Source of the DNA: CAYYIS01 sp964470965
GTDB taxonomy: Bacteria > JAAXHH01 > JABIQT01
Length of the DNA stretch: 64,000 nucleotides
NCBI GenBank assembly: GCA_964470965.1
Contig: CAYYIS010000004.1
Coordinates: 1 to 64,000, forward strand
Direction: 5' to 3'
In this document: positions 8,167 through 16,753 of the stretch, piece by piece
Layout of the letters: each line of letters starts with the position of its first letter
How positions within the stretch are numbered: position 1 is the first letter of the stretch
The notes under the pieces: model-generated
Database searches by the model: none
Told to the model about the DNA's origin: nothing
The model's input: the letters and a program-made list of their open reading frames with translations, nothing else
Program-made: the position numbers and the translations under genes

Positions 8167-9783
8167 TCACAAGCCGAGTTTAGCCGTATATCTTTTGAAC
8201 AGTGCCCGGCCATAGTCATCTAGATATGAAGTTCTCAATACCATCATTATGTACAGCCCCATGAAAAGACTCCCTTCCCCACACAGCAGAGAAAACGAAA
8301 CTAACCTGGCGTTCGGGTCGATATATGGAACAAGTACACTCTGCACACCTAGTGTGACCAGACCGGCGATACCGCCGGCAGCCAATGGTATCGTATACAT
8401 TCGACGTAAGAATGCCCCTAGCGGACGTTTGAGATAGTTGTGAAACAGCCTGAAGAAATACAATGCGCAGATCGTCAGAGAAAGCGTCATCGCGACCGCC
8501 GGTCCGTAGAACCCGATCGTCTGTATCAGGGTGACGCTGAATGCAACCGACAGCAATGCCAGCAGCACGCCGAATTTCATCTCATACTCTGGTCTTCCCA
8601 TACCCACGGCAATGCCGGTGGCCACGCCGGTGCTCAGGTTTGCATAGTAGCCGAGCGCAACGATCTGAATGAGATATATGGTCTCCTGGGCCATCTCATA
8701 ATCGCGTCCCAACCAAGTCCACATGACCAGCGACGCGGCCACGGCTGAAAAAATGCAGACCGGCGTGCCGATCAATACAAGATACCTGGTCCCTCGTTCG
8801 TAAAACTGGTAAGAACCATCCGAATCATTGCGCGCTTCCAGTTCAGATGTCGCAGGAATGACTGCTGAGGGAATCATCAGGAGGATGGTCCTCACGCTCC
8901 CGATAAATCCGGCTGCAAAATGGTACGGAGGAACAAGGCCAACGTGGAGATAGCGGGAAATCAAAGGTCGGTCGAGTTGAAACGTAAGCAGATTGGCCAG
9001 CTTGGCAGCTTGAAGCTTCGTGCCGAACGTAAACATACGTCGGAACATCTGCCAGTCAATACTGAACGGGTTAATGCGCAGAGGAGGAAACAATTTGTAG
9101 GCTGCGAACAACGTGATCACGGTTCCGATGATCGCTATGATACCATTGTTGATGACAAGTCCCCTGAGTCCGTACCCCATTTCTACAACTACAATCGTCC
9201 CGATAAGCGTGAAAAATGACGAGATCATACCTATTTTATTTATGACGTCCATACGTTGCAGGCCGGTCATTACCATGCCGAACACAGAGGAAGTCATCGC
9301 CCAACCAAAAATCACGATTGACCAGATAACCGCAAATTTACTTTCCTCCATCACTTCCCGGTCCAGCTGGTCCGGTGTCCAATTCAGAAAATTCATTATG
9401 GAGGCATGGAAAATTACCACAACACCGATCATGAGCATCGAAAACGCCACATAATAAAGAAAACCGATGCTCACGACTTTATTAAAACTCTGATAATCCT
9501 TTTTCGTATAGTATTCCGCCAGGTATTTGTCGAAAGATCGCGACAGGCCAAGGTCCAGCAGACTGAAATACCCCGAAAGAATACCGACGATGCCCCAGAC
9601 GCCGTAGCGATCATTACCGATGCTCAATGCGACGTAAGGGGTCAGGTAGAACCGAATCCCCATAGACCAGACATGACCGAGCGTGTTAAAGAGCGTATTT
9701 CTAATTACTTTACCGGAAAAACTCTCTCTGTTCGGCCGATCATGTGTATTCAGAGGTTCGCTTACTGTCTGGCCACGTCCCAT
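8167..9783 (-). CDS. Wzx-like polysaccharide flippase (MATE/MOP superfamily)
   Basis: About 538 residues and strongly hydrophobic throughout, with roughly 12 to 14 membrane segments from NTLFNTLGHVWSMGIRFYLTP onward. This is the pattern of the polysaccharide-specific transporters that flip undecaprenyl-linked repeat units across the inner membrane. The start is the ATG at 9783, because AGGAGG lies 12 bases upstream, inside the end of the aminotransferase gene. Reading could extend upstream to 9864 but would then overlap that gene. It implies a Wzx/Wzy-type or related flippase-dependent pathway; no obvious Wzy polymerase was recognised apart from the GT-C-like protein. Confidence 0.85.
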   Translation of the reverse strand: MGRGQTVSEPLNTHDRPNRESFSGKVIRNTLFNTLGHVWSMGIRFYLTPYVALSIGNDRYGVWGIVGILSGYFSLLDLGLSRSFDKYLAEYYTKKDYQSFNKVVSIGFLYYVAFSMLMIGVVVIFHASIMNFLNWTPDQLDREVMEESKFAVIWSIVIFGWAMTSSVFGMVMTGLQRMDVINKIGMISSFFTLIGTIVVVEMGYGLRGLVINNGIIAIIGTVITLFAAYKLFPPLRINPFSIDWQMFRRMFTFGTKLQAAKLANLLTFQLDRPLISRYLHVGLVPPYHFAAGFIGSVRTILLMIPSAVIPATSELEARNDSDGSYQFYERGTRYLVLIGTPVCIFSAVAASLVMWTWLGRDYEMAQETIYLIQIVALGYYANLSTGVATGIAVGMGRPEYEMKFGVLLALLSVAFSVTLIQTIGFYGPAVAMTLSLTICALYFFRLFHNYLKRPLGAFLRRMYTIPLAAGGIAGLVTLGVQSVLVPYIDPNARLVSFSLLCGEGSLFMGLYIMMVLRTSYLDDYGRALFKRYTAKLGL

Positions 9784-9787
9784 GGAT

Positions 9788-10960
9788 TCAGATACCCTCC
9801 TGAACCGCACCGGCCGCAATCGTCTCCTCAAGCGCTGTAACAACCCGGCGGACATCCCCTTCACTCATCCCTGGGTAAAGAGGCAGCGTAACCTCCCGCC
9901 CGGTGATCATCTCGGTAACGGGAAGCATGCCCTCCTGAAAACCGAACCTGTCTATATAGTATGAGAACAGATGAACGGGAGGATAATGGATGCTGGTCTG
10001 GATACCTCGTTCCTTCATGCCACTCATAAACACCGCCCGATCGACTTCCTCCGCCAAGAGCAGGGGGCATAGATGAAAGGCAAAAGTTCCGTCAGCCGGC
10101 TCAAACGGAACCTTAATCATACTGCATTCCAACAAACCTGTCAAGTATTTTTCCATCAAGACTTTGCGGCGATTATTGTTGCTCTCCAGACGTTCCAATT
10201 GAGCATGTCCCATGGCTGCCCGCACCTCATCAATCCGGTAGTTGAAGCCGAGGTCCAAAACATCGTACGAATTAGCATGTCCCCGCACACGATCCCAGGT
10301 AAGCGAAGTCATACAATGGCTCCGGGCCCGACGGATCCGCTCCGCCAGCCGGTCATCATTTGTGACCACCAGCCCGCCTTCTCCTGTACTCATATTCTTG
10401 TTCGGAAAGAAACTGAAACACCCCACATCACCGATCGTGCCAAGTTTACGACCTTTATACATGGAACCGGGCGCGTGAGCCGCGTCTTCCACCACGTACA
10501 GACCGTGACGCTGGGCAATCGATTGAATACGATCCATATCCGCAGGGTATCCGGCGTAATGCAACACTGCAATACCCTTCGTCCGAGGCGTGATGCGCCG
10601 CTCGATATCATCCGGATCGATATTGAAGTCGTGGGTTCCGGTGACATCCGAAAAAACAGGGGTTGCACCGGTGTACAGCACCGAGTTCGCAGTCGCTATG
10701 AATGTGAGCGAGGGAACGATTACCTCGTCACCGGGCCCGATATCCATCACGTGATGCGCCAGATGTAGGGCGGCCGTGCCGTTGGTAACCGCGATGGCGT
10801 GTTTGACATCCAGGAAGCGGGCGAATGCGGCTTCAAACGCTTCGGTCTCCGGCCCCATCGTGAGCCATTCGGATTCCAGAACATCGACGACACGCTGGAT
10901 CTCCTCCGATCCGAAATCGAGTTCCGAGAGCCGAACGGACCATTCAGGTGGGTTGTTCAT
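9788..10960 (-). CDS. DegT/DnrJ/EryC1/StrS sugar aminotransferase
   Basis: 390 residues from the ATG at 10960. This start is preferred over an upstream one that would run inside the preceding SDR gene. It is a PLP-dependent enzyme that transaminates keto sugars on nucleotide carriers. EDAAHA is at 158-163 and the PLP-binding lysine is K188 in FFPNKNMSTGEGG. In this position it would aminate the 4-keto sugar made by the adjoining dehydratase, giving a 4-amino-4,6-dideoxy sugar. It starts 4 bases after the SDR gene's stop. Sugar identity is inference. Confidence 0.88.
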   Translation of the reverse strand: MNNPPEWSVRLSELDFGSEEIQRVVDVLESEWLTMGPETEAFEAAFARFLDVKHAIAVTNGTAALHLAHHVMDIGPGDEVIVPSLTFIATANSVLYTGATPVFSDVTGTHDFNIDPDDIERRITPRTKGIAVLHYAGYPADMDRIQSIAQRHGLYVVEDAAHAPGSMYKGRKLGTIGDVGCFSFFPNKNMSTGEGGLVVTNDDRLAERIRRARSHCMTSLTWDRVRGHANSYDVLDLGFNYRIDEVRAAMGHAQLERLESNNNRRKVLMEKYLTGLLECSMIKVPFEPADGTFAFHLCPLLLAEEVDRAVFMSGMKERGIQTSIHYPPVHLFSYYIDRFGFQEGMLPVTEMITGREVTLPLYPGMSEGDVRRVVTALEETIAAGAVQEGI

Positions 10961-10964
10961 AGGC

Positions 10965-11954
10965 TCACACGTGATAGGTACCGGGGGTAAACCGGTCCAG
11001 ATTTGACGAGATCCACTGGATGGTCCTGTCCAGCCCTTCATCCAGGAGAACGCTTGGTTTCCATTCGAGAAGCCGACCCGCTTTCTGCCCGTCGGAAAGC
11101 AGCTGGCGCACTTCACTTTTTCCCGGCCGAAGTCTCTGCGGATCGGTGACCAGCGGCACATCCCTACCGGTGCGCTTCAGAATGCGTTCGGCCAGATCGC
11201 CCACGGTCAGCTCCGATCCGGATCCAACATTTATGACCTCTCCGATCGCGCTATCGGACAACCCGGCCGCCAAAAAGGCCTCCGCAAGGTTCTCCACGTA
11301 ATTGAAATCGCGCGTGGGCGCCAGGTCTCCCACCAGTATCTGATCCTGTGTGAGGGCCTGCGTGATCAGCGTGGGAATGATCGCACGGGTGGACTGCCGC
11401 GGGCCATACGTGTTAAACGGGCGCAGCGTTACGACCGGGAGATCGTAGGAAAGGTGGTAGCTCTCCACGATCTTGTCGGCACCAATTTTACTGGCCGCAT
11501 AAGGCGACTGCCCCTGTAGGGGATGTGCCTCATCGATCGGAACGTACTGTGCGGTGCCGTATACTTCGCTGGTCGACGTGTGGACAACGCGGATACCGCC
11601 TAGCGACCGGGCCGCGTTTACCACATTGAGCGTGCCCATGACGTTCGTTTCCACCACCTCTCTGGGGCGGATGTACGAATAAGGTATCGGGATGATCGCA
11701 CCCAGGTGAAAGATAACGGAAACGTCTTTTGCCGCTTCTATGACCGCATCAGGATCCCTCAGATCCCCCTGGATGATCTCCAGACGTTCGTAGACTTCAT
11801 CGGACAGGGTGTTGAGAAATCCGTAATCTCCACGTGAATTGTACCTCACAAAGCTGCGTACACGGGCTTTTTTCCTGGCCAGCAGTTCCACGAGATGGCT
11901 GCCGATAAACCCGCCGGCGCCGGTCACCAGCACGGTACGATCCGTCAACGACAT
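10965..11954 (-). CDS. LegB-like NAD-dependent nucleotide-sugar 4,6-dehydratase (extended SDR)
   Basis: 329 residues. The Rossmann motif GAGGFIG is at 12-18 and the catalytic tyrosine and lysine are Y152 and K156. The block STSEVYGTAQYVPID (127-141), followed by HPLQGQSPY and later PFNTYGPRQS, closely resembles LegB-type dehydratases. Those make a 4-keto-6-deoxy sugar from a nucleotide-linked N-acetylhexosamine in legionaminic acid synthesis. No LegC, NeuB-like synthase or LegF-like gene is present, so legionaminic acid itself is not implied. With its two neighbours it forms an activation, dehydration and amination module. Confidence 0.85.
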   Translation of the reverse strand: MSLTDRTVLVTGAGGFIGSHLVELLARKKARVRSFVRYNSRGDYGFLNTLSDEVYERLEIIQGDLRDPDAVIEAAKDVSVIFHLGAIIPIPYSYIRPREVVETNVMGTLNVVNAARSLGGIRVVHTSTSEVYGTAQYVPIDEAHPLQGQSPYAASKIGADKIVESYHLSYDLPVVTLRPFNTYGPRQSTRAIIPTLITQALTQDQILVGDLAPTRDFNYVENLAEAFLAAGLSDSAIGEVINVGSGSELTVGDLAERILKRTGRDVPLVTDPQRLRPGKSEVRQLLSDGQKAGRLLEWKPSVLLDEGLDRTIQWISSNLDRFTPGTYHV

Positions 11955-11961
11955 GTTCGCC

Positions 11962-12681
11962 TCACCCCTCTCTTAAAAATTCCGCCCTGTGTTCCGCGAA
12001 TGTCTCGGATGCCTGCCGGTAATCGTCCGGCCTGCCGATATCCAGCCAGTACTCAGCGCACGGGTACGCCATCACCCGCTCCTTGTTTTCGAGCAACCGC
12101 AGCACCAGGTCGTTGAAGTCCAGCCGTACATCGGGTTCGACATACTGCAGGACCGCCGGTTCGAAAACATAGATCCCCATGCTCACGTTATAGTCGAGAA
12201 CCGGTTTTTCAATGTAATCCGTAAGCTGTTGGCAGTCATTGACATGCATCACACCCAGGTTGACTTTCTCCTGTTTGGTGTGCATGGCGATCGTGAGCAA
12301 ACCTTCGTGGTGGCGGTGATAGTCCGTCAGAAGACGATAGTCCAGCGTTGTGAGGACATCACCGTTCATCATGAGAAAGGTGTCGTCGAGTACATATTCC
12401 TGCCCGATCTGCGCCAGAGGACCGGCGGTGCCGAGCGGATGGGTCTCCCGTGCGTAGTGGATCGGCACCCCGAACCTGTTGCCATCCTGAAAATAGGCCT
12501 CCAGTAGTTCGGCCAGGTAGCCCACGGACATGATGATCTCCGTGATTCCTTGCCGCACCAACTGGTGGACGACAATGTCGAGAATCGCCCGGTCACCCAC
12601 AGGCATCAGAGGTTTGGGCAACACGGTAGTGTAGGGCTCAAGACGCGTGCCTTTGCCGCCTGCCAGAATGATTGCCTTCAT
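11962..12681 (-). CDS. Sugar-1-phosphate nucleotidyltransferase
   Basis: 239 residues of the NTP_transferase family. The signature LAGGKGTRLEP is at 6-16 and the conserved lysine of LPKP at 23. MNGDVL near 115 is the metal-binding region. It joins a sugar 1-phosphate to an NTP, giving the activated sugar for the SDR and aminotransferase next to it. It lacks a C-terminal left-handed helix domain. The start is the ATG at 12681, with AGGAGC about 6 bases upstream; nine further residues upstream are unlikely. Which sugar and nucleotide it uses cannot be told. Confidence 0.85.
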   Translation of the reverse strand: MKAIILAGGKGTRLEPYTTVLPKPLMPVGDRAILDIVVHQLVRQGITEIIMSVGYLAELLEAYFQDGNRFGVPIHYARETHPLGTAGPLAQIGQEYVLDDTFLMMNGDVLTTLDYRLLTDYHRHHEGLLTIAMHTKQEKVNLGVMHVNDCQQLTDYIEKPVLDYNVSMGIYVFEPAVLQYVEPDVRLDFNDLVLRLLENKERVMAYPCAEYWLDIGRPDDYRQASETFAEHRAEFLREG

Positions 12682-12692
12682 ACCTGCTCCTG

Positions 12693-13772
12693 TTATTGCC
12701 GTCCGCACAGTTCCCCATAGTATGTTTCCATCCGTGCCATGTGTTTTTCACGATCGGCGCGTTCCCGGATAATCTCCACGTTCTGGAATGAAAACCGCTC
12801 GCGGCTGGCACGGTCCTTCAGCAGTTCGATCATTCTAACAGTTAGTTGCTCATGATCCCTGGGTTGTATGATATAACCGTTTTTGCCGTCCTCGATCCAT
12901 TCTCGGTTGGAGGCAAGGTCGCTTACGATCAGTGGAACACCACAGGCCATGGCCTCCAGGAGCGCCATGGCTGTTCCGTCCCAGGAAGGGATAGAAATCG
13001 CAATGTCCGCGGCATTTAGATACAGGGCCAGTTCATCATAGGAAAGATACCCGGTGAAATGAACGTTTGCCTCGATACGCAGGCGGTTGACTTGACCCCG
13101 CACCTCCGCCTGGTCAAACCCTTCACCCGTCAGAATAAGGTGCGCGTCCGGCAGGATCTTCAGTAAATCAGAAAAAGACTGCACGATTACGTCTATGTTG
13201 TAAAGAGGTTGAAATTTACGTTGACTTATGACAAGCGGTCCATCACCGATACCTAATCGGGAACGGACGTCCGAAACCAACCCCGGATGAAACGCGTCCA
13301 GATCGACTCCCCATTGTACAAGCCTGCATTTATCCGGCGAAGCGCCCAGTTTGACCGCAGCTGCGAGCTGGTCCTGGGAGTCCGCTGTAATCAGGTCGGA
13401 TCGCTTCATCACCAATTTTGTGAATAGCTTTTCATCTATCCCTTTATGGGGCCTGATATAAATATCCGTTCCCCAGATGGTCGAGACAAAGGGATGGAAC
13501 CCGGCCATCGCACCGATGTAACCTTCACCGGTAATATAGTGTGAGTGGAGAAGATCCGGCTTTATTTCTTTTATGACCCGTTTTAGGCCCAACAGTTTTC
13601 GCATGAAATACAACGGGTTTTTGCGCAATTCGAGATGGAGGCAATGAACGTGGATGCCCTCATATGAGACCGGTTTATCGGTAACGAGGTGCACCTCGTG
13701 GCCGTGGCTGGCAAAATAGGTAACCCACCGTTCGGTGTGGAGGTTTTTAGGTCCGTTAAAGCACAGTTTCAT
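12693..13772 (-). CDS. GT4 glycosyltransferase
   Basis: 359 residues with a complete GT-B arrangement. The N-terminus (KLCFNGPKNLHTERWVTYFA) gives the acceptor loop, STIWGTDIY lies mid-domain, and the donor-site block DGTAMALLEAMACGVPLIVSD contains the EX7E-like element. It is the first gene of the leftward glycan operon and follows a strong promoter. It probably transfers a sugar to the growing lipid-linked glycan at the inner face of the membrane. Acceptor and donor unknown. Confidence 0.85.
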   Translation of the reverse strand: MKLCFNGPKNLHTERWVTYFASHGHEVHLVTDKPVSYEGIHVHCLHLELRKNPLYFMRKLLGLKRVIKEIKPDLLHSHYITGEGYIGAMAGFHPFVSTIWGTDIYIRPHKGIDEKLFTKLVMKRSDLITADSQDQLAAAVKLGASPDKCRLVQWGVDLDAFHPGLVSDVRSRLGIGDGPLVISQRKFQPLYNIDVIVQSFSDLLKILPDAHLILTGEGFDQAEVRGQVNRLRIEANVHFTGYLSYDELALYLNAADIAISIPSWDGTAMALLEAMACGVPLIVSDLASNREWIEDGKNGYIIQPRDHEQLTVRMIELLKDRASRERFSFQNVEIIRERADREKHMARMETYYGELCGRQ

Positions 13773-13839
13773 CTGAAGGAATCTTTGAACTCTTTTTGGC
13801 CAATCGGAACGTTGTAACTTTCTGCCTCACTCACGTCAT

Positions 13840-13868
13840 AGAATAGACCATTCGGTGCATGATGTCAA
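13840..13868 (-). promoter_or_regulatory. Sigma70-type promoter of the leftward glycan operon
   Basis: On the minus strand TTGACA (13863-13868) is followed after exactly 17 bases by TATTCT (13840-13845), about 67 bases before the first GT4 start. It is placed back to back with the rightward promoter at 13931, so the 226-base gap holds both promoters and probably any shared control. Confidence 0.6.
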
Positions 13869-13930
13869 CCTCTATCCGGGACTTCTTGGCTCTGCTATGA
13901 ACTAACGCTTCGACTGTGTCTACATTATTC

Positions 13931-13960
13931 TTGACGCCATCGTGAACGGGATGCTTTATA
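13931..13960 (+). promoter_or_regulatory. Sigma70-type promoter of the rightward GT4-formyltransferase-methyltransferase operon
   Basis: TTGACG (13931-13936), an 18-base spacer, then TTTATA (13955-13960), 38 bases before the GT4 start. A clear Shine-Dalgarno, AAGAGGAAA, precedes that start. Confidence 0.5.
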
Positions 13961-13998
13961 GCAAGAAATATATTCCAAGAACCTGAAAGAGGAAACCG

Positions 13999-15057
13999 AT
14001 GAAGATTTTACTGATATCCCACCACTGGAAACCCTACACCAAACATTCCATTTCAAGCGGCATACAACGCTTGGCCTGGTATCTGGCAGGAGAACACGAT
14101 GTTGACCTTCTAACCTGGAATAAAAAAGGGGATTCTTTCCCGCTGGATGACGAGGAACCGTTTGGAATCTGCCGGGTTACCACCCCAGCTTCGGATCTTG
14201 TGTTGCAAAGGAGACTTCTGCTATCCTGGCGTGCAATGCAAACCGCTGGGGACTACGACCTGGTACACGCTCTGTATTCTGTCCCCAGCCTGTTCCCCTC
14301 CTTTCGCCACCCTACCATCGCCACCACGCACATCATTCCTGAAATAAACCGGAGAGATCCGTGGCTTTTTTATAAAGGATTAATGCAGCGCATCCTTTTC
14401 AAACGGGTCTCCCGAATTATCACCGTGTCTACCAATCTAAAAAATATTCTATCTGATCGTTACGGAAGTGACCGTGTTATATACATACCTCACGGTGTCG
14501 ACGTGACAGCCTTTCGACCCGGTGTAGTGAATGTAGAGGAGATGCGTCAATCTCTGTTAAACGGGAGATTCCAGCATATTGCCCTTTTGGTTGGGGACAA
14601 TGGTGTCAAACGATCTTTGGTTAAGAATCTTATTCAGATGCATCCTCATGTTTTGTTCATTCTCGTTGCGAAGCCTCTACCCAATTTAAATTTTGAGAAT
14701 GTTAAATATGCCCAAAATATACCAGAAGAAGAATTGTTCCGATTATATGAAGTCGCGGATATCTTTTTTCGGCCTCTCCGCTTTGCGACGGCTAACAACG
14801 CCCTACTCGAAGCCATGGCTATGGGAAAGGCTATCGTGATCCATAAACTGCCAGGTGTTACGGATTATGTGGATGAGAGCCAGGCCTACTTGGCCGATAC
14901 CGATGAAGACTTCTTGATACAGTTCAGGCGTGCGCTTGAAAACTTAGATCAGAGTAGACGTAAAGGAGTTCAAGCGCGGCGCAGGGCGGAACAGGAATTT
15001 GCATGGGAGCACATAACCAAGAAAACGATATCCGTATACAAAGAAGTGCTTGGTTAA
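13999..15057 (+). CDS. GT4 glycosyltransferase
   Basis: 352 residues in GT-B form. The N-terminal half begins MKILLISHHWKPYTKH. The C-terminal half has YIPHGVDVTAFRPG and the donor block RFATANNALLEAMAMGKAIVIH with the EX7E-like element. It leads a three-gene rightward operon with a formyltransferase and a methyltransferase, so it may transfer the sugar that they decorate. AAGAGGAAACCG just before the ATG supports the start. Confidence 0.85.
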   Translation: MKILLISHHWKPYTKHSISSGIQRLAWYLAGEHDVDLLTWNKKGDSFPLDDEEPFGICRVTTPASDLVLQRRLLLSWRAMQTAGDYDLVHALYSVPSLFPSFRHPTIATTHIIPEINRRDPWLFYKGLMQRILFKRVSRIITVSTNLKNILSDRYGSDRVIYIPHGVDVTAFRPGVVNVEEMRQSLLNGRFQHIALLVGDNGVKRSLVKNLIQMHPHVLFILVAKPLPNLNFENVKYAQNIPEEELFRLYEVADIFFRPLRFATANNALLEAMAMGKAIVIHKLPGVTDYVDESQAYLADTDEDFLIQFRRALENLDQSRRKGVQARRRAEQEFAWEHITKKTISVYKEVLG

Positions 15058-15156
15058 GGCTTGACAGGTGCCTTAGTCTGGCCAGGATCATTTGAACGGA
15101 TTGAAAAGAGAAGATTCCGATACCAAACATTTCTTTCAACATATAGGATTTCAAAC

Positions 15157-15948
15157 ATGCGTGTAGTGATGGTGACCCAGAATTCTCCAATACAGGCTTA
15201 TTTCGCGAATAGGATGGCCCAAGCCCATCAGCTGGAAGCTATCTTCATTGAAAATGCCTGGCAGGGTTTATGGAGACGATATAAAACAAAATTACGTAAG
15301 CATATTGCAATACACGGTCTTTTGTCACTGCCGATGCAACTGATCGAGGGGGGATATCTTTATTATAATCAAAGGTTGACGAGAAAAACAGAACTGGATT
15401 TTTTCTTTCCGCATACCTCGGATATAAGCTTTGACTCCCGGATACCGCAGTTTAATATCAGAACGGTAAATGATGGCGATGCCGTTAAGAAACTTAAGGA
15501 AATTCAACCCGACGTCATAGCTGTATACGGAGCATCGATCCTCCGAAAACGTGTCATAGGGATTCCAAAATACGGTGTATTGAATCTGCACAATGGCATA
15601 CTTCCACAATACCGGGGCCCCAAGTCTGAATTTTGGGCGCTGTATAACAACGAGCCACACATGATTGGGGCGACAGTCCACTATATAGATGAAAAGATCG
15701 ACACCGGTGACATAGTAATGCAGACCGCTGTTACACCTCTTCCCGGAGAGGATGAGCGGCAGTTACGGTGTCGCACCACGCAAGCCGGTCTTGAGATGAT
15801 GATAAAAGCAATTGAGCAGATGGGTGACGGCACGATAACCGCTACCCCACAGGACTGTTCAATAGCAAACTATTATTCGACTCCGTCTATGCAGGCGTAT
15901 CGCCAAGTACATAAACAGATAAGGAAGCACAGGCGCCTTTTAAAATAG
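15157..15948 (+). CDS. Sugar N-formyltransferase-like protein
   Basis: 263 residues. The formyltransferase catalytic pattern is intact: N143 and H145 in LNLHNGILPQYRG, and D182 in IDTGDIV. This N/H/D triad transfers a formyl group from N10-formyltetrahydrofolate to an amine. The protein lacks the C-terminal domain of methionyl-tRNA formyltransferase, and its glycan setting argues for a sugar amine acceptor, as in WbtJ/VioF-type enzymes. The aminotransferase encoded across the divergent promoter could supply that amine. The ATG at 15157 is chosen; an upstream TTG would add 32 residues unlike the family. Confidence 0.8.
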   Translation: MRVVMVTQNSPIQAYFANRMAQAHQLEAIFIENAWQGLWRRYKTKLRKHIAIHGLLSLPMQLIEGGYLYYNQRLTRKTELDFFFPHTSDISFDSRIPQFNIRTVNDGDAVKKLKEIQPDVIAVYGASILRKRVIGIPKYGVLNLHNGILPQYRGPKSEFWALYNNEPHMIGATVHYIDEKIDTGDIVMQTAVTPLPGEDERQLRCRTTQAGLEMMIKAIEQMGDGTITATPQDCSIANYYSTPSMQAYRQVHKQIRKHRRLLK

Positions 15949-15991
15949 TTTCTGATCGTTTCATGTCTGTTCGTTCCGGAGGAAAGTCAAC

Positions 15992-16699
15992 TTGACAGGA
16001 TGGCTTGCACGGCTGAATCAACGGTTAATGATTAAAGCAGATAACCAAAAACGGGACAGTTATGTGCAGTTGACCTACCAACCGGCACATCTTTCGTTCT
16101 GCCGTAAACAACTCGATAATTTGGAGATGTCGCTAAACGGCAAAACCATTTTGGATGTTGGGTGTGGTCCGGGGGAATGGCTAACCGTGTGTACGGAATC
16201 TGAGCCCGGGTGCTTAATTGGCGGAGATTTTATAGATAATATGTTAAGCGTTGCTAAAAAGGTCCGTATTGGAAATCGCCGGGTACCGCTCTTTCGGGGC
16301 AATGCGATCTCCATCCCAGTGCGTTCCGAAACTTTTGATCTGGTAATCTGTTCGCTTGTATTACCGTATGTTCCGTCGGACCGGCAGGCTATTAGTGAAC
16401 TGGCCCGCGTCTGTAAGCCGGGTGGGCGTCTGTTGATAAGTTTCCATGACCTCGGTTTCTACATGCATCACATTTTCGGACAGGGCCATTTAAAATACCT
16501 AATTGTTCCTCCATTGACATGGCTCTCGTTCCTCACTGGTAAAAAAATGCTCTGGAACACATACCAGACTTTGTCCGGACTAAAGCATTTGCTAGATTCT
16601 GAAGGCTGCCAAATCACTAACGTTGAGCCCTACAGTACCTTCTGGAACATACCATCCGTAACATACGTTGCAGCACAGAAATCGAAAAATCCGGATTAG
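15992..16699 (+). CDS. SAM-dependent methyltransferase (class I)
   Basis: 235 residues. The SAM-binding motif ILDVGCGPGEW is at 53-63, and LVICSLVLPYVPSD is the motif II region of the Methyltransf_11 family. It starts with TTG, which is well supported: GGAGGA ends about eight bases upstream and there is no nearer ATG in frame. It follows the formyltransferase by 43 bases and probably methylates a hydroxyl of the same glycan, or the quinone or lipid carrier. Substrate unproven. Confidence 0.8.
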   Translation: MTGWLARLNQRLMIKADNQKRDSYVQLTYQPAHLSFCRKQLDNLEMSLNGKTILDVGCGPGEWLTVCTESEPGCLIGGDFIDNMLSVAKKVRIGNRRVPLFRGNAISIPVRSETFDLVICSLVLPYVPSDRQAISELARVCKPGGRLLISFHDLGFYMHHIFGQGHLKYLIVPPLTWLSFLTGKKMLWNTYQTLSGLKHLLDSEGCQITNVEPYSTFWNIPSVTYVAAQKSKNPD

Positions 16700-16753
16700 G
16701 TTCAATAGGATTTCTACCATCTATTTCCTGACGGAATTTTTGGCCTAGCGCCT

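Noticed and set aside
9784..9864. Upstream extension of the flippase
   Set aside because: It would overlap the aminotransferase end; AGGAGG points to the ATG at 9783.
10961..11161. Upstream extension of the DegT aminotransferase
   Set aside because: It would lie within the SDR gene and its residues are unlike the family; the ATG at 10960 fits.
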